A stretch of DNA of 16,273 nucleotides, taken from NCBI GenBank assembly GCA_045126355.1, contig JBGVOE010000098.1, positions 1 through 16,273 on the forward strand, given 5' to 3'. Origin of the DNA: CAZSIA01 sp045126355 (GTDB lineage Bacteria > Bacillota_I > Bacilli_A > Acholeplasmatales > Anaeroplasmataceae). A model generated the notes under the pieces. It searched no databases. It was not told where the DNA came from and was given only the letters and a program-made list of their open reading frames with translations. The translations under genes and the position numbers were made by a program. Below, one piece after another: positions 6,846 to 13,622 of this stretch (position 1 is its first letter; every line of letters starts with the position of its first letter).

Positions 6846-7650
6846 ATTTTAATATTTCTACTACTCTTTCTAATCCTTCACAATCATAGTCATAAATTCT
6901 ACCACTGTCAACATATTCACGAATAAGCGGATCAATAGGTAAGTTAGCTAATACTTCTAAATTATGTTCGGCAGCAGTTTCATAAATATGAGATTTACCA
7001 AAGATTTCAAATTTTTCATCACAATTTGGACATTTAACATAACTCATATTTTCTATTAATCCTAATACCTTAACATTTAACATATCAGCCATTGTAATAC
7101 TCTTTTTAACAATCATCTTAACTAAATCTTGTGGTGTTGAGACTACAATTATACCATCTACAGGAATTTGTTGGAAAATTGTTAAGGTAACATCAGCTGT
7201 TCCTGGTGGCATATCGATAAATAAGTAATCTAAATCACCCCAAATAACATTAGAATAGAATTGTTGAATTAAACTACCTAAAGCTGGTCCTCTAAAGATT
7301 ACTGGTCTATTTGGATCTTCAACTAATAAGTTAACACTCATTATTTTAATTCCTTCTTTTGTTTCATTAGGATAAATTCCTAATTCACTACCCATAGCAA
7401 GTTCTGTTTCTCCAAAACTTTTAGGAATACTTGGTCCAGTTATATCAGCATCTAAAATTCCAACCTTATAACCTAATTTTGCCATTTTAGAAGCTACTAG
7501 TGAAGTTACTAATGATTTACCTACTCCACCTTTACCACTTACAATACCAATTACATTTTTAACTTTCGCTAGTTCATGAAGTGAAAAATATTCGATTTCT
7601 GTTGAACATTTTTGACTACATGTTGAACAATTATGTGTACATTCTGCCAT
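6844..7650 (-). CDS. mrp: Mrp/NBP35 (ApbC) family Fe-S cluster carrier P-loop ATPase
   Basis: This encodes 268 residues of a soluble ATPase that assembles or delivers iron-sulfur clusters. A deviant Walker A motif GKGGVGKS is at 39-46, DAD at 67-69, the switch/Walker B region FIDMPPGTADV around 144-154, and the paired cysteines CPNC at 207-210 that bridge a cluster between two subunits. The N-terminus has four more cysteines (C4, C8, C11, C15) in CTHNCSTCSQKC, similar to the extra cluster motif of NBP35-type members and unlike the MIP18-like domain of E. coli Mrp. It starts behind AGAGGTG, 19 bases after the stop of the dehydrogenase gene, so the two form an operon. Family assignment is firm; its client proteins are unknown. 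Confidence 0.95.
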   Translation of the reverse strand: MAECTHNCSTCSQKCSTEIEYFSLHELAKVKNVIGIVSGKGGVGKSLVTSLVASKMAKLGYKVGILDADITGPSIPKSFGETELAMGSELGIYPNETKEGIKIMSVNLLVEDPNRPVIFRGPALGSLIQQFYSNVIWGDLDYLFIDMPPGTADVTLTIFQQIPVDGIIVVSTPQDLVKMIVKKSITMADMLNVKVLGLIENMSYVKCPNCDEKFEIFGKSHIYETAAEHNLEVLANLPIDPLIREYVDSGRIYDYDCEGLERVVEILK

Positions 7651-7669
7651 ATTAAAACACCTCTATTTT

Positions 7670-8674
7670 CTATATCCCACTACATTTTTTACCTGGTGGA
7701 CATACTATTTCATTTTCTAATTTTAAACCACTTAAATAATCATCAAAATTCTTTAATGTTATACTAGCTATATTATCTAAAGCTTCTTCAGTCAAATAAC
7801 CTTGATGCGATGTAATTATAACATTTGGTAAAGAAATTAACAATGCTAAAACGTCATCTTGAATTATTTCATTACTATTATCTTCAAAGAAAAGGTTTGC
7901 TTCTTCTTCATAAACATCAAGTCCAGCAGCCTTAATCTTTTTATCATGAAGTGCATAAAGTAATGCTTTTGAATCAATTAAGCCACCTCTACTAGTATTT
8001 ATAATAACAACATTATTTTTCATTTTTTTAATTGCTTCTTCATTTATTAAATATTTTGTACTACTAGTTAGCGGACAGTGAAGTGATATAACATCACTTG
8101 TGTTAAATAATTCATCAAGTGTAACGTAATTAACATCTAAGTCAGGATTTGGATAAGGATCATATGCAACAACATCCATCTTAAATCCCTTACATATTGA
8201 TATAAACTCAACACCGATTTTTCCTGTTCCTATGACTCCTACTCTTTTACCAGCTAAATCAAATCCAGTAAAACCATTAATATTAAAGTTAAAATCTCTT
8301 GTTCTTAAATAAGCTTTATGAATTTTACGATTTAAACATAATAGTAATGCCATCGCATGTTCTGCGACTGCATTAGGAGAATACGCAGGTACTCTTAAAA
8401 TATGTATTTTATTATATGCATATTTAATATCTACATTATTGTATCCTGCACATCTTAATAACAATACTTTTATTCCAAAGGAATATAATAAATCAATTAC
8501 ATCCTTATTTATATCATCATTAACAAACGCACATACTGCGTCACATCCATTTGCAAGTATTGCTGTTTTTTTATTTAATTTATCTTCGTAATAAATAATT
8601 TCAAATTTACTATTATTACGGTCAAATGATTCTATATCATATTTTTTTGTATCAAAAAAAGCTATTTTTTTCAT
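7670..8674 (-). CDS. ldhA: D-lactate dehydrogenase-like D-isomer-specific 2-hydroxyacid dehydrogenase
   Basis: This encodes 334 residues, close to E. coli LdhA in length and wording. It should reduce pyruvate to D-lactate with NADH in the cytoplasm, regenerating NAD+ in fermentation. Seen: LLLRCAGYNNVD (71-82), RVPAYSPNAVAEHA (94-107), Rossmann motif GTGKIG (149-154), an acidic residue after the second strand (D172) that favours NADH, and the catalytic set R229 in NTSRGG, E258 in DVYEEE and H290 in TSHQGYLT. The segment FFEDNSNEIIQDDV is typical of LdhA. The C-terminus CPPGKKCSGI carries two cysteines (325, 331). The start is set by GGAGGG. It is divergent from the gene at 8780 and leads an operon with mrp. 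A related 2-hydroxyacid substrate cannot be excluded. Confidence 0.92.
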   Translation of the reverse strand: MKKIAFFDTKKYDIESFDRNNSKFEIIYYEDKLNKKTAILANGCDAVCAFVNDDINKDVIDLLYSFGIKVLLLRCAGYNNVDIKYAYNKIHILRVPAYSPNAVAEHAMALLLCLNRKIHKAYLRTRDFNFNINGFTGFDLAGKRVGVIGTGKIGVEFISICKGFKMDVVAYDPYPNPDLDVNYVTLDELFNTSDVISLHCPLTSSTKYLINEEAIKKMKNNVVIINTSRGGLIDSKALLYALHDKKIKAAGLDVYEEEANLFFEDNSNEIIQDDVLALLISLPNVIITSHQGYLTEEALDNIASITLKNFDDYLSGLKLENEIVCPPGKKCSGI

Positions 8675-8692
8675 AAAAATCCCTCCAATACT

Positions 8693-8721
8693 ATTATGCC
8701 TTTTTATTTAAAATAAAAACA
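8693..8721 (-). promoter_or_regulatory. Tentative promoter of the ldhA-mrp operon
   Basis: The minus strand has CATAAT (8698-8693) about 20 bases before the ATG. The -35 position 17 bases upstream holds only TGTTTT (8721-8716), a weak match. The spacer and -35 coincide with the AT palindrome at 8701-8719. Confidence 0.3.
8701..8719. promoter_or_regulatory. 19-bp palindrome between divergent promoters
   Basis: TTTTTATTT and AAATAAAAA are perfect 9-bp arms around one base. A second inverted repeat, ATTTG-CTTA-CAAAT, lies at 8725-8738. Both sit in the 105-bp gap between ldhA and the gene at 8780, overlapping the likely promoters. An operator is plausible, but palindromes of A and T alone arise easily here. 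Neither matches the Rex consensus TTGTGAAN4TTCACAA. Confidence 0.3.
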
Positions 8722-8729
8722 GCGATTTG

Positions 8730-8758
8730 CTTACAAATTTATTTTTACTAAGCATAAT
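8730..8758 (+). promoter_or_regulatory. Promoter of the Pro/Tyr-rich small protein gene
   Basis: -35 CTTACA (8730-8735), a 17-bp spacer and -10 CATAAT (8753-8758). Transcription would start near 8765, directly before the AGGAGGTGA ribosome binding site at 8766-8774. Confidence 0.45.
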
Positions 8759-8779
8759 TTATATTAGGAGGTGAAATAA

Positions 8780-8971
8780 ATGCATTATTATAATCAAAAT
8801 AACCAAAGATTTGGTGGTTTATTACTTCCATTTTTAGCAGGTGTTGCGGTAACTACTCCTTTTGTCTTTTTTGCCAAGAATCAAAATCAATATCCAGCCT
8901 ACCCACCGTATCCACCACCAATGTATCCACCAATGTATCCGCCATATTACGGGCCAGTCTATTATCGTTAA
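8780..8971 (+). CDS. Small hydrophobic, Pro/Tyr-rich protein of unknown function
   Basis: This encodes 63 residues. A short polar start (MHYYNQNNQRF) is followed by one hydrophobic segment (about 13-32, GGLLLPFLAGVAVTTPFVFF), then a C-terminal tail made almost wholly of Pro and Tyr, with MYPP twice. The ribosome binding site AGGAGGTGA six bases before the ATG is near perfect, so the gene is very likely expressed. Layout and composition recall small Tyr/Pro-rich proteins of Bacillota, some of them linked with spores or the cell surface, but I cannot name a family. It is the only complete plus-strand gene in the window. Its stop codon shares bases with the stop of the convergent gene at 8968. 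Confidence 0.8.
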   Translation: MHYYNQNNQRFGGLLLPFLAGVAVTTPFVFFAKNQNQYPAYPPYPPPMYPPMYPPYYGPVYYR

Positions 8972-9465
8972 AATAAATTAAAATTATCTTTTAATTCTGT
9001 AAAATTAGTCATCTTACAACCATAAAGATTCGTATTAGGTTTAATGAATTGATATTCACATTCATTTAAAACCTTAAGTAGCGTCTTACTATATGGATAA
9101 ACAACGTATAATTTAACAGTATTTTGAGGATAATTATTTTCTTCTAAATTAAAATTAATTAAATCATAAACATTTTCCATCTTTTCTCCGCTTTTTCTTG
9201 ATGAAACTGCACCACGATTAACTTGAAAGTAATCTTTAGCATTAACATTAATTTCATAACAAGCTGGATGATAAATCATTTTAATCAAATATATTTTATC
9301 ATTATATCTAACTTCATAATCAAAAGCCTTACATTTCTTTTTCTCAACTACATTATCTATACTAGCGATATCAATTAGTGTATTATAAAGTCTAAGATAA
9401 GCTTTTCGTTTATTTAATATTCGACAAACAATAATAGTTATAATAAGTAATAATATTATAATCAT
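8968..9465 (-). CDS. Membrane-anchored protein of unknown function (165 aa)
   Basis: A single N-terminal hydrophobic helix (MIIILLLIITIIVCRIL, 1-17) is followed by positive charges (NKRK), so the rest should lie in the cytoplasm, anchored to the membrane. The soluble part (18-165) has alternating strands such as YEVRYNDKIYLIKMIYH and TVKLYVVYPYSKTLLKVLNE and looks like a compact alpha/beta fold, but I see no motif I recognise. Its ATG overlaps the TGA of the upstream gene (ATGA, 9462-9465), so the two are translationally coupled and probably work together. It is the last gene of the thyA chain. No terminator is seen after it; the convergent gene at 8780 abuts it. Confidence 0.8.
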   Translation of the reverse strand: MIIILLLIITIIVCRILNKRKAYLRLYNTLIDIASIDNVVEKKKCKAFDYEVRYNDKIYLIKMIYHPACYEINVNAKDYFQVNRGAVSSRKSGEKMENVYDLINFNLEENNYPQNTVKLYVVYPYSKTLLKVLNECEYQFIKPNTNLYGCKMTNFTELKDNFNLF

Positions 9466-10568
9466 ATTAACTTCCTCTTACTTTTTTTGATTTTAATATT
9501 TTTATGTTCTAAATAATGATATGAAGTAACAATATCATAAGAATTATCTAAAACCTTAGTTACAACAGGTCCTTCTATTTTTACCAGTTCATTGTTTAAT
9601 AAATTTTTAAGGACAATGAAAGATTCATGATATAAACTATCTTTATCTACAAAAACTCTTTCTGGGTCAAATGCAAAAATTTGATAATATCCTGTTACTC
9701 TTTTTGGTTCATTATCAAAGAAAATTGCAAATTTTTCAGAAACTTCATTTTCATATTCTGTTAATTTTTGTAATAATGTTTTGTCACTTCTAAAGGCAAT
9801 CGGTTCTCTGATAAAATTAACTTTTTTACATACAATTTGATATAGCGTTAAATCACTTTCATATATTTGTTCGATATCAATTTGTAAATCATTCATAATA
9901 AGAAGTAAAAATAAGCCACTATATAAATTACAATGACGGAAATCAAAATATTCTCTACTTGTAACACTAAAGATGCTAATTAAATCTTTAATTCGTGACT
10001 TCATTACTTTTTTATCTAATGAATTTATCGCTTTATACATTGCATATTCACTTAATCCAGTTATCGTTTCTAAACCATATTCTAGCATTGAATATTCATT
10101 TCCGATTAATTGTCTTCTTAAATCTCTTACATTTAAAAACATTCTTAGATAATTTATTTTTACATAGTTATCTGTAGCTGAATAAGCTTTCATCAACAAT
10201 TGTCTTTCATATCGCATATAATCAAAATTTAAGTATATTTTAGGATATTGTAAGGCAATTAAATCATTAGGAATTCTACGGTCATGACGTTTATAAAACA
10301 TATTAATTACCATTTGTTTAATAAATAGACCTGCATTTATTAAATTATCATGTGTTAATGATTCATAATTTAATATTGCGTAATCGCATAAATTGTTAAT
10401 TGAATTTCTAATATTAGAATCAAATGCAATTTTATAATCAGAAAAATACAAAAAGCCATCGTTATAGATAGCTATTTTTTGTTTTTTGAAAAAACTATAT
10501 ATTTTTTTAAAATTTATAGTATCAATGATTTGTTCAATACTACTAACAAGAAATGAAATATCTTGCAT
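9462..10568 (-). CDS. Protein of unknown function (368 aa)
   Basis: I do not recognise this soluble protein. It has no signal peptide or membrane helix. An N-terminal part (1-75) has alternating strands and helices. A long helical middle includes MRYERQLLMKAYSATDN and then IGNEYSMLEYGLETITGLSEYAMYKA (about 156-181). That E-x2-x-G-L-x-E-Y type of segment resembles the helix after the active site in some zincin-like protease families, but there is no HExxH here, so no enzyme is claimed. The C-terminal part (about 300-368) ends in a lysine-rich tail. The start follows AAGGTGAT. It lies 15 bases after the upstream small membrane protein gene and overlaps the next gene by four bases. Confidence 0.82.
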   Translation of the reverse strand: MQDISFLVSSIEQIIDTINFKKIYSFFKKQKIAIYNDGFLYFSDYKIAFDSNIRNSINNLCDYAILNYESLTHDNLINAGLFIKQMVINMFYKRHDRRIPNDLIALQYPKIYLNFDYMRYERQLLMKAYSATDNYVKINYLRMFLNVRDLRRQLIGNEYSMLEYGLETITGLSEYAMYKAINSLDKKVMKSRIKDLISIFSVTSREYFDFRHCNLYSGLFLLLIMNDLQIDIEQIYESDLTLYQIVCKKVNFIREPIAFRSDKTLLQKLTEYENEVSEKFAIFFDNEPKRVTGYYQIFAFDPERVFVDKDSLYHESFIVLKNLLNNELVKIEGPVVTKVLDNSYDIVTSYHYLEHKNIKIKKSKRKLI

Positions 10569-10583
10569 AAAATCACCTTAATT

Positions 10584-10817
10584 TTAAATAATTTCTTTTA
10601 AATAATTTTTAATTTTTTCTTTATTATTTTTAATGAATAACACTACTCCAATTATAAATAATACGCAACTTAGTAAAATTATAGTTAATAATATCCAAGC
10701 TAATGTAATGTTTTGGATAGTACATGCGTTAATTATAAATGAAAGCATTGAAATAAAGAAAAGAATTAGGCTAATTACAATTAATATAATATCTATTTTA
10801 ATTTTCTTCTTCAACAC
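10584..10817 (-). CDS. Small two-helix membrane protein of unknown function
   Basis: This encodes about 77 residues with two membrane helices (IDIILIVISLILFFISMLSFI and ITLAWILLTIILLSCVLFIIG) and a lysine-rich C-terminus. I chose the GTG start at 10817 because GAGGAG lies seven bases before it. A TTG one codon later is also possible. The ATG at 10847 would add ten residues but has no ribosome binding site and would lie deeper inside plsC. With the GTG start the gene overlaps the end of plsC by 20 bases in another frame, indicating coupling. Family unknown. Confidence 0.65.
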   Translation of the reverse strand: MLKKKIKIDIILIVISLILFFISMLSFIINACTIQNITLAWILLTIILLSCVLFIIGVVLFIKNNKEKIKNYLKEII

Positions 10818-11625
10818 TATATTTCTCCTCATCTGGGAAGTTTTCATTTACCATATTTAAAACTTTATAAGCAATTTCATGAGTATTTAAATCTTTATAA
10901 TCATCATAAGTTAAAGGTGGTAAGATACGAATTGTTACATTAACAAATGGTGAAAAGAATTTTCTTTTTGAAATTTTTGAAGAACCAATAATTGCCATTG
11001 GTTGAATAACTGCTTCACTCTTAACAGCAAGTTTATAAGCTCCTGGTTTAATAGCAACCATTTGTTCTACTTCTCTTGTTTTAATTCCACCTTCAGGGAA
11101 AATAATTACACCATTTCCATCTTTAATGTATTTAATACCTTCAACAATACTTTTTGCTGCTTCACGGTCACTTCCGCGATTAATTTTAATAACTCTAAAA
11201 GAATCTAAAAATGGTATTAAAGGTTTAATATTCCATAGTTCTGACTTAGAAGCCGCAGTAGGACCTTTTGATTTAAGTGCTTGATACATTAAACATGGGT
11301 CTACCATTGATTTATGGTTAGCAACATATAAAACTTTAGTTTCTTTTGTTAAATTTTCTATTCCTTCAACCTTAACTTTAGCACCACTAATAAAATTAAC
11401 CATTTTAAGGATATGAATTGTATAGAAAATCTTTAATTTATTATTAGGATTCATTCGTTTGATTGTTGGTAAAACAATTAAATATAACCAACCCACAAAT
11501 AAAACAACTGTAGTTATAAGTCCTAAAAATACCCATAAAAACCATAGCCAAGGATTAGTAGCAATAAAACTATATAAATAACTAGATAATGCCCAAATCA
11601 AAGCTAAAATCACTAAACACATCAT
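10798..11625 (-). CDS. plsC: 1-acyl-sn-glycerol-3-phosphate acyltransferase (PlsC family)
   Basis: This encodes 275 residues of a membrane enzyme that acylates lysophosphatidic acid to phosphatidic acid, the precursor of membrane phospholipids. Two N-terminal hydrophobic segments (about 1-22 and 25-53) anchor it. Acyltransferase motif I is NHKSMVDP with H104 and D109 (HX4D). Motif II is INRGSDREA (about 148-156), motif III IIFPEGG (174-180) and motif IV the VIQPMAI region. Either of two adjacent ATGs could start it; AAAGGGTG, inside the end of folA, is the binding site, and only six bases separate the genes. Its place in a thyA-folA operon is not functionally obvious and may simply link DNA-precursor and membrane synthesis to growth. 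Confidence 0.93.
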   Translation of the reverse strand: MMCLVILALIWALSSYLYSFIATNPWLWFLWVFLGLITTVVLFVGWLYLIVLPTIKRMNPNNKLKIFYTIHILKMVNFISGAKVKVEGIENLTKETKVLYVANHKSMVDPCLMYQALKSKGPTAASKSELWNIKPLIPFLDSFRVIKINRGSDREAAKSIVEGIKYIKDGNGVIIFPEGGIKTREVEQMVAIKPGAYKLAVKSEAVIQPMAIIGSSKISKRKFFSPFVNVTIRILPPLTYDDYKDLNTHEIAYKVLNMVNENFPDEEKYSVEEEN

Positions 11626-11631
11626 AATAAA

Positions 11632-12108
11632 TTACACCCTTTCATAGACTGCAAAATTTAAATTATTTGATATTCTACTTGAAATTAATTTAAACTCATT
11701 TTCTAAATCAAATTTAGGAAAATAAGCATCACCTTCATATTCTCCATCAACATGAGTTATATAAAGGTTATCAGCATAAGGTAAGCTAAACTTATAAATA
11801 GTAGCACCACCTACTACCCATAACACTTCTTCTTTAGGAAAATTTTTTAAAAATGAAATTACATCATTAATAACTACTGCATCATCTAATTTTAAATCTA
11901 GAAGGGAAGCAACATAAATTTTACCATAAGGAAGTGGTTTATCTTTATAATAAGATTTTAATGAATAATAAGAATTATCACCCATTAAAACAGTCTTACC
12001 TTGTGTTTTACTCTTATAATAGATTAAATCTTCTTTAAAATGCCATGGAAGTTTATTGTCTTTACCAACTAACCAATTTTTATCCATAGCCCAAATCATA
12101 TTAATCAT
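11632..12108 (-). CDS. folA: Dihydrofolate reductase with unusual cofactor-site residues
   Basis: This encodes 158 residues, normal for DHFR, which reduces dihydrofolate to tetrahydrofolate with NADPH. Seen: MINMIWAMDKNWLVGKDNKLPWHFKEDL with the catalytic acid at D27, and VVGGATIYKFSLPYADNLYITHV (98-120) with the cofactor GG pair. Two usual signatures are altered. The MGRKT/MGRHT segment that binds the NADPH 2'-phosphate reads MGDNS (42-46). The arginine after LP that holds the folate glutamate (R57 in E. coli) is missing in LPYGKIYVAS. The ATG overlaps the thyA stop by one base (TAATG), so the pair is coupled, as befits enzymes of one cycle. The protein is intact, so it is probably a divergent DHFR; reduced NADPH preference or a changed pterin substrate is possible. 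Confidence 0.9.
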   Translation of the reverse strand: MINMIWAMDKNWLVGKDNKLPWHFKEDLIYYKSKTQGKTVLMGDNSYYSLKSYYKDKPLPYGKIYVASLLDLKLDDAVVINDVISFLKNFPKEEVLWVVGGATIYKFSLPYADNLYITHVDGEYEGDAYFPKFDLENEFKLISSRISNNLNFAVYERV

Positions 12109-12974
12109 TAGACAGCTACAACTCCTTTAATAAGTGGATGAGGATCATATCCTTCTAACTCAAAATCTTCATATTTGAAGTCATAAATACTCTTAATATT
12201 TGGATTAATTTTCATAACAGGTAACTTTCTAGGTTCTCTAGATAATTGTAAGTTAACTTGATCAAAATGATTAGAATAAATATGAGCATCTCCTAAAGTA
12301 TGAACGAACCATTTTGCTTTAAGTCCACATACTTGAGCTAACATCATTGTAAATAATGAATAAGATGCAATATTAAAAGGAACCCCTAAGAAAATGTCAG
12401 CACTTCTTTGATATAATTGACAACTTAATTCACCATCATTTACATAAAATTGCATAAATGCATGACATGGTGGTAATGCCATTTGGCTAATTAATGGTGG
12501 ATTCCATGCAGAGATAATTAATCTTCTACTACTTGGATTATTTTTTAAATCATTAACTAAGTTTTCTAATTGGTCAACCCCACCAAAATCACGCCATTGT
12601 TTACCATAAACAGGTCCTAAATTACCCCATTTTTTAGCAAATTCATCGCTATCTTTAATTTTTTGTGCGAATTCTTTAATATCTTCACCTTGATATTCAG
12701 CACTTTTCTTATATGCTTCATATGGCCATTCATTCCATATTCTAACATCATTATCAACTAAATATTTGATATTAGTATCACCACTAATAAACCATAATAG
12801 TTCATGAATGATACTTTTTAAATGTACTTTTTTTGTTGTTAATAAAGGAAAACCTTCTTCTAAATCATAACGAGCTTGATATCCAAAATAAGAAAGTGTT
12901 CCAGTATTAGTTCTATCTGTTTTCATTTTACCGTTATCTAAAACAAAACGGCACATATCTAAATATTGCTTCAT
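12108..12974 (-). CDS. thyA: Thymidylate synthase
   Basis: This encodes 288 residues. ThyA methylates dUMP to dTMP using methylene-tetrahydrofolate and yields dihydrofolate, which the next gene recycles. Seen: DRTNTGTLSYFG, GFPLLTTKKVHLKS, NLGPVYGKQWRDFGG, the phosphate-binding SRRLIISAWNP, catalytic C170 in LPPCHAFMQFYV, QRSADIFLGVPFNIASY, and the end AV. A length above E. coli's 264 comes from an insert around residues 85-115, as in Lactobacillus casei. I start at the ATG at 12974 (MKQYLDMCRF) because GGAGG lies seven to eight bases before it; the ATG at 12989 overlaps that binding site and has none of its own. It is the first gene of the six-gene chain. Confidence 0.97.
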   Translation of the reverse strand: MKQYLDMCRFVLDNGKMKTDRTNTGTLSYFGYQARYDLEEGFPLLTTKKVHLKSIIHELLWFISGDTNIKYLVDNDVRIWNEWPYEAYKKSAEYQGEDIKEFAQKIKDSDEFAKKWGNLGPVYGKQWRDFGGVDQLENLVNDLKNNPSSRRLIISAWNPPLISQMALPPCHAFMQFYVNDGELSCQLYQRSADIFLGVPFNIASYSLFTMMLAQVCGLKAKWFVHTLGDAHIYSNHFDQVNLQLSREPRKLPVMKINPNIKSIYDFKYEDFELEGYDPHPLIKGVVAV

Positions 12975-13003
12975 ATATAAATCCTCCATATTAGGCTAAA
13001 GTA

Positions 13004-13012
13004 ATTATATCA
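13004..13012 (-). promoter_or_regulatory. Extended -10 promoter of the thyA operon
   Basis: The minus strand reads TGATATAAT (13012-13004), a TGn extended -10 with consensus TATAAT. No good -35 lies 16-18 bases upstream, which extended -10 promoters tolerate. The start would be near 12997, a leader of about 20 bases before GGAGG. Confidence 0.65.
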
Positions 13013-13046
13013 TATTTTAAATAATGTATTTAAAAAATTTATTATG

Positions 13047-13082
13047 AAAACAAAAAAAGTTATAAGATTTCTATCATATAAC
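13047..13082 (-). terminator. Terminator of the ssb gene
   Basis: Minus-strand GTTATATGAT (13082-13073) and ATCTTATAAC (13068-13059) pair with one T-T mismatch around an AGAA loop, followed by TTTTTTTGTTTT. It isolates ssb from the thyA operon. Confidence 0.8.
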
Positions 13083-13115
13083 CATTTTTGTAAAAATAAC
13101 TATTGCAATTCATGT

Positions 13116-13424
13116 TTAAATTATTAGACTGATTTTTTCTCCAATGATGTCAATACCATAATGAGTCTTTCCATCTTCAGATTCCCATTTATTTTGTTGA
13201 AGACGACACTTAATTGAAATTAATGAGCCTTTTTTACAATACTCTTTACAAGTACTGGCCGCTCCTTCCCAAAGGGTAATTGGTAAGAAGTCTGTGTCGT
13301 ATGTTCCATCTGAGTTTCTAAAATCACGTCTAACAGCTAGTAAGATATGCGCATAAGTTCCATTTGGGTGCTCTTTAATTTCAACATCATGCGTTAATCT
13401 ACCATTTAGCAAAACGATATTCAA
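13116..13424 (-). CDS. ssb: Short single-stranded DNA-binding protein, OB fold without acidic tail
   Basis: This encodes 102 residues. The sequence follows the bacterial SSB OB fold: NIVLLNGRLTHDVEIKEHPNGTYAHILLAVRRDF, then TDFLPITLWEGAASTCKEYCKKGSLISIKCRLQ and DGKTHYGIDIIGEKISLI. It would coat single-stranded DNA. It stops right after the fold and lacks the glycine-rich linker and acidic DDDIPF-type tip by which SSB recruits partners. Translation starts at a TTG (13424-13422) behind AAGGAGGA; no ATG fits. The rare start suggests restrained translation. It stands alone, with its own -10 and terminator. It may be a secondary SSB (mobile-element or competence type) or the small SSB seen in some reduced lineages; a full-length SSB could be encoded elsewhere. 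Confidence 0.85.
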   Translation of the reverse strand: MNIVLLNGRLTHDVEIKEHPNGTYAHILLAVRRDFRNSDGTYDTDFLPITLWEGAASTCKEYCKKGSLISIKCRLQQNKWESEDGKTHYGIDIIGEKISLII

Positions 13425-13443
13425 TCCTTTATCCTCCTTTTCT

Positions 13444-13461
13444 TAATATGTGCATATTATA
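13444..13461 (-). promoter_or_regulatory. ssb promoter -10 with overlapping inverted repeat
   Basis: The minus strand has TATAAT (13461-13456) about 32 bases before the TTG start; the -35 is poor. An inverted repeat TAATATG-TG-CATATTA (13444-13459) overlaps the -10 and the likely start point, an operator-like position. It does not match the Bacillus LexA box CGAAC-N4-GTTCG. Confidence 0.4.
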
Positions 13462-13550
13462 ATTGGAGTTAAATTAAAAGGAAAATCGTAAAACTCTTGT
13501 TAATTTTAGGTTTAAAAACATTGTTTTTATCAAAAATATAGTTATTTATT

Positions 13551-13590
13551 AGGAAATAAAAAACTGTTAAGTTAAATTTATAACAGTTTT
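13551..13590 (-). terminator. Terminator of the deoC-deoD operon
   Basis: A perfect 10-bp stem, AAAACTGTTA (minus 13590-13581) with TAACAGTTTT (13569-13560), has an 11-base loop and on the minus strand is followed by TTATTT. The plus strand also has a T-rich flank, but no plus-strand gene ends here. The gap 13462-13622 otherwise holds only AT-rich DNA. Confidence 0.75.
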
Positions 13591-13622
13591 CTAAATTTTT
13601 ATGATTTTTATATTAAAATTTA

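Noticed and set aside
8701..8738. Rex-type operator for the lactate dehydrogenase
   Set aside because: Neither inverted repeat matches TTGTGAAN4TTCACAA, so only a generic palindrome is reported.
10633..10860. Plus-strand hydrophobic open frame opposite the two-helix gene
   Set aside because: Hydrophobic reversed frames are common opposite membrane proteins; no promoter or ribosome binding site is seen.
12975..12989. Upstream ATG for thyA (MEDLY extension)
   Set aside because: The ATG forms part of the GGAGG ribosome binding site itself; the family N-terminus MKQYLDMCRF starts five codons later.
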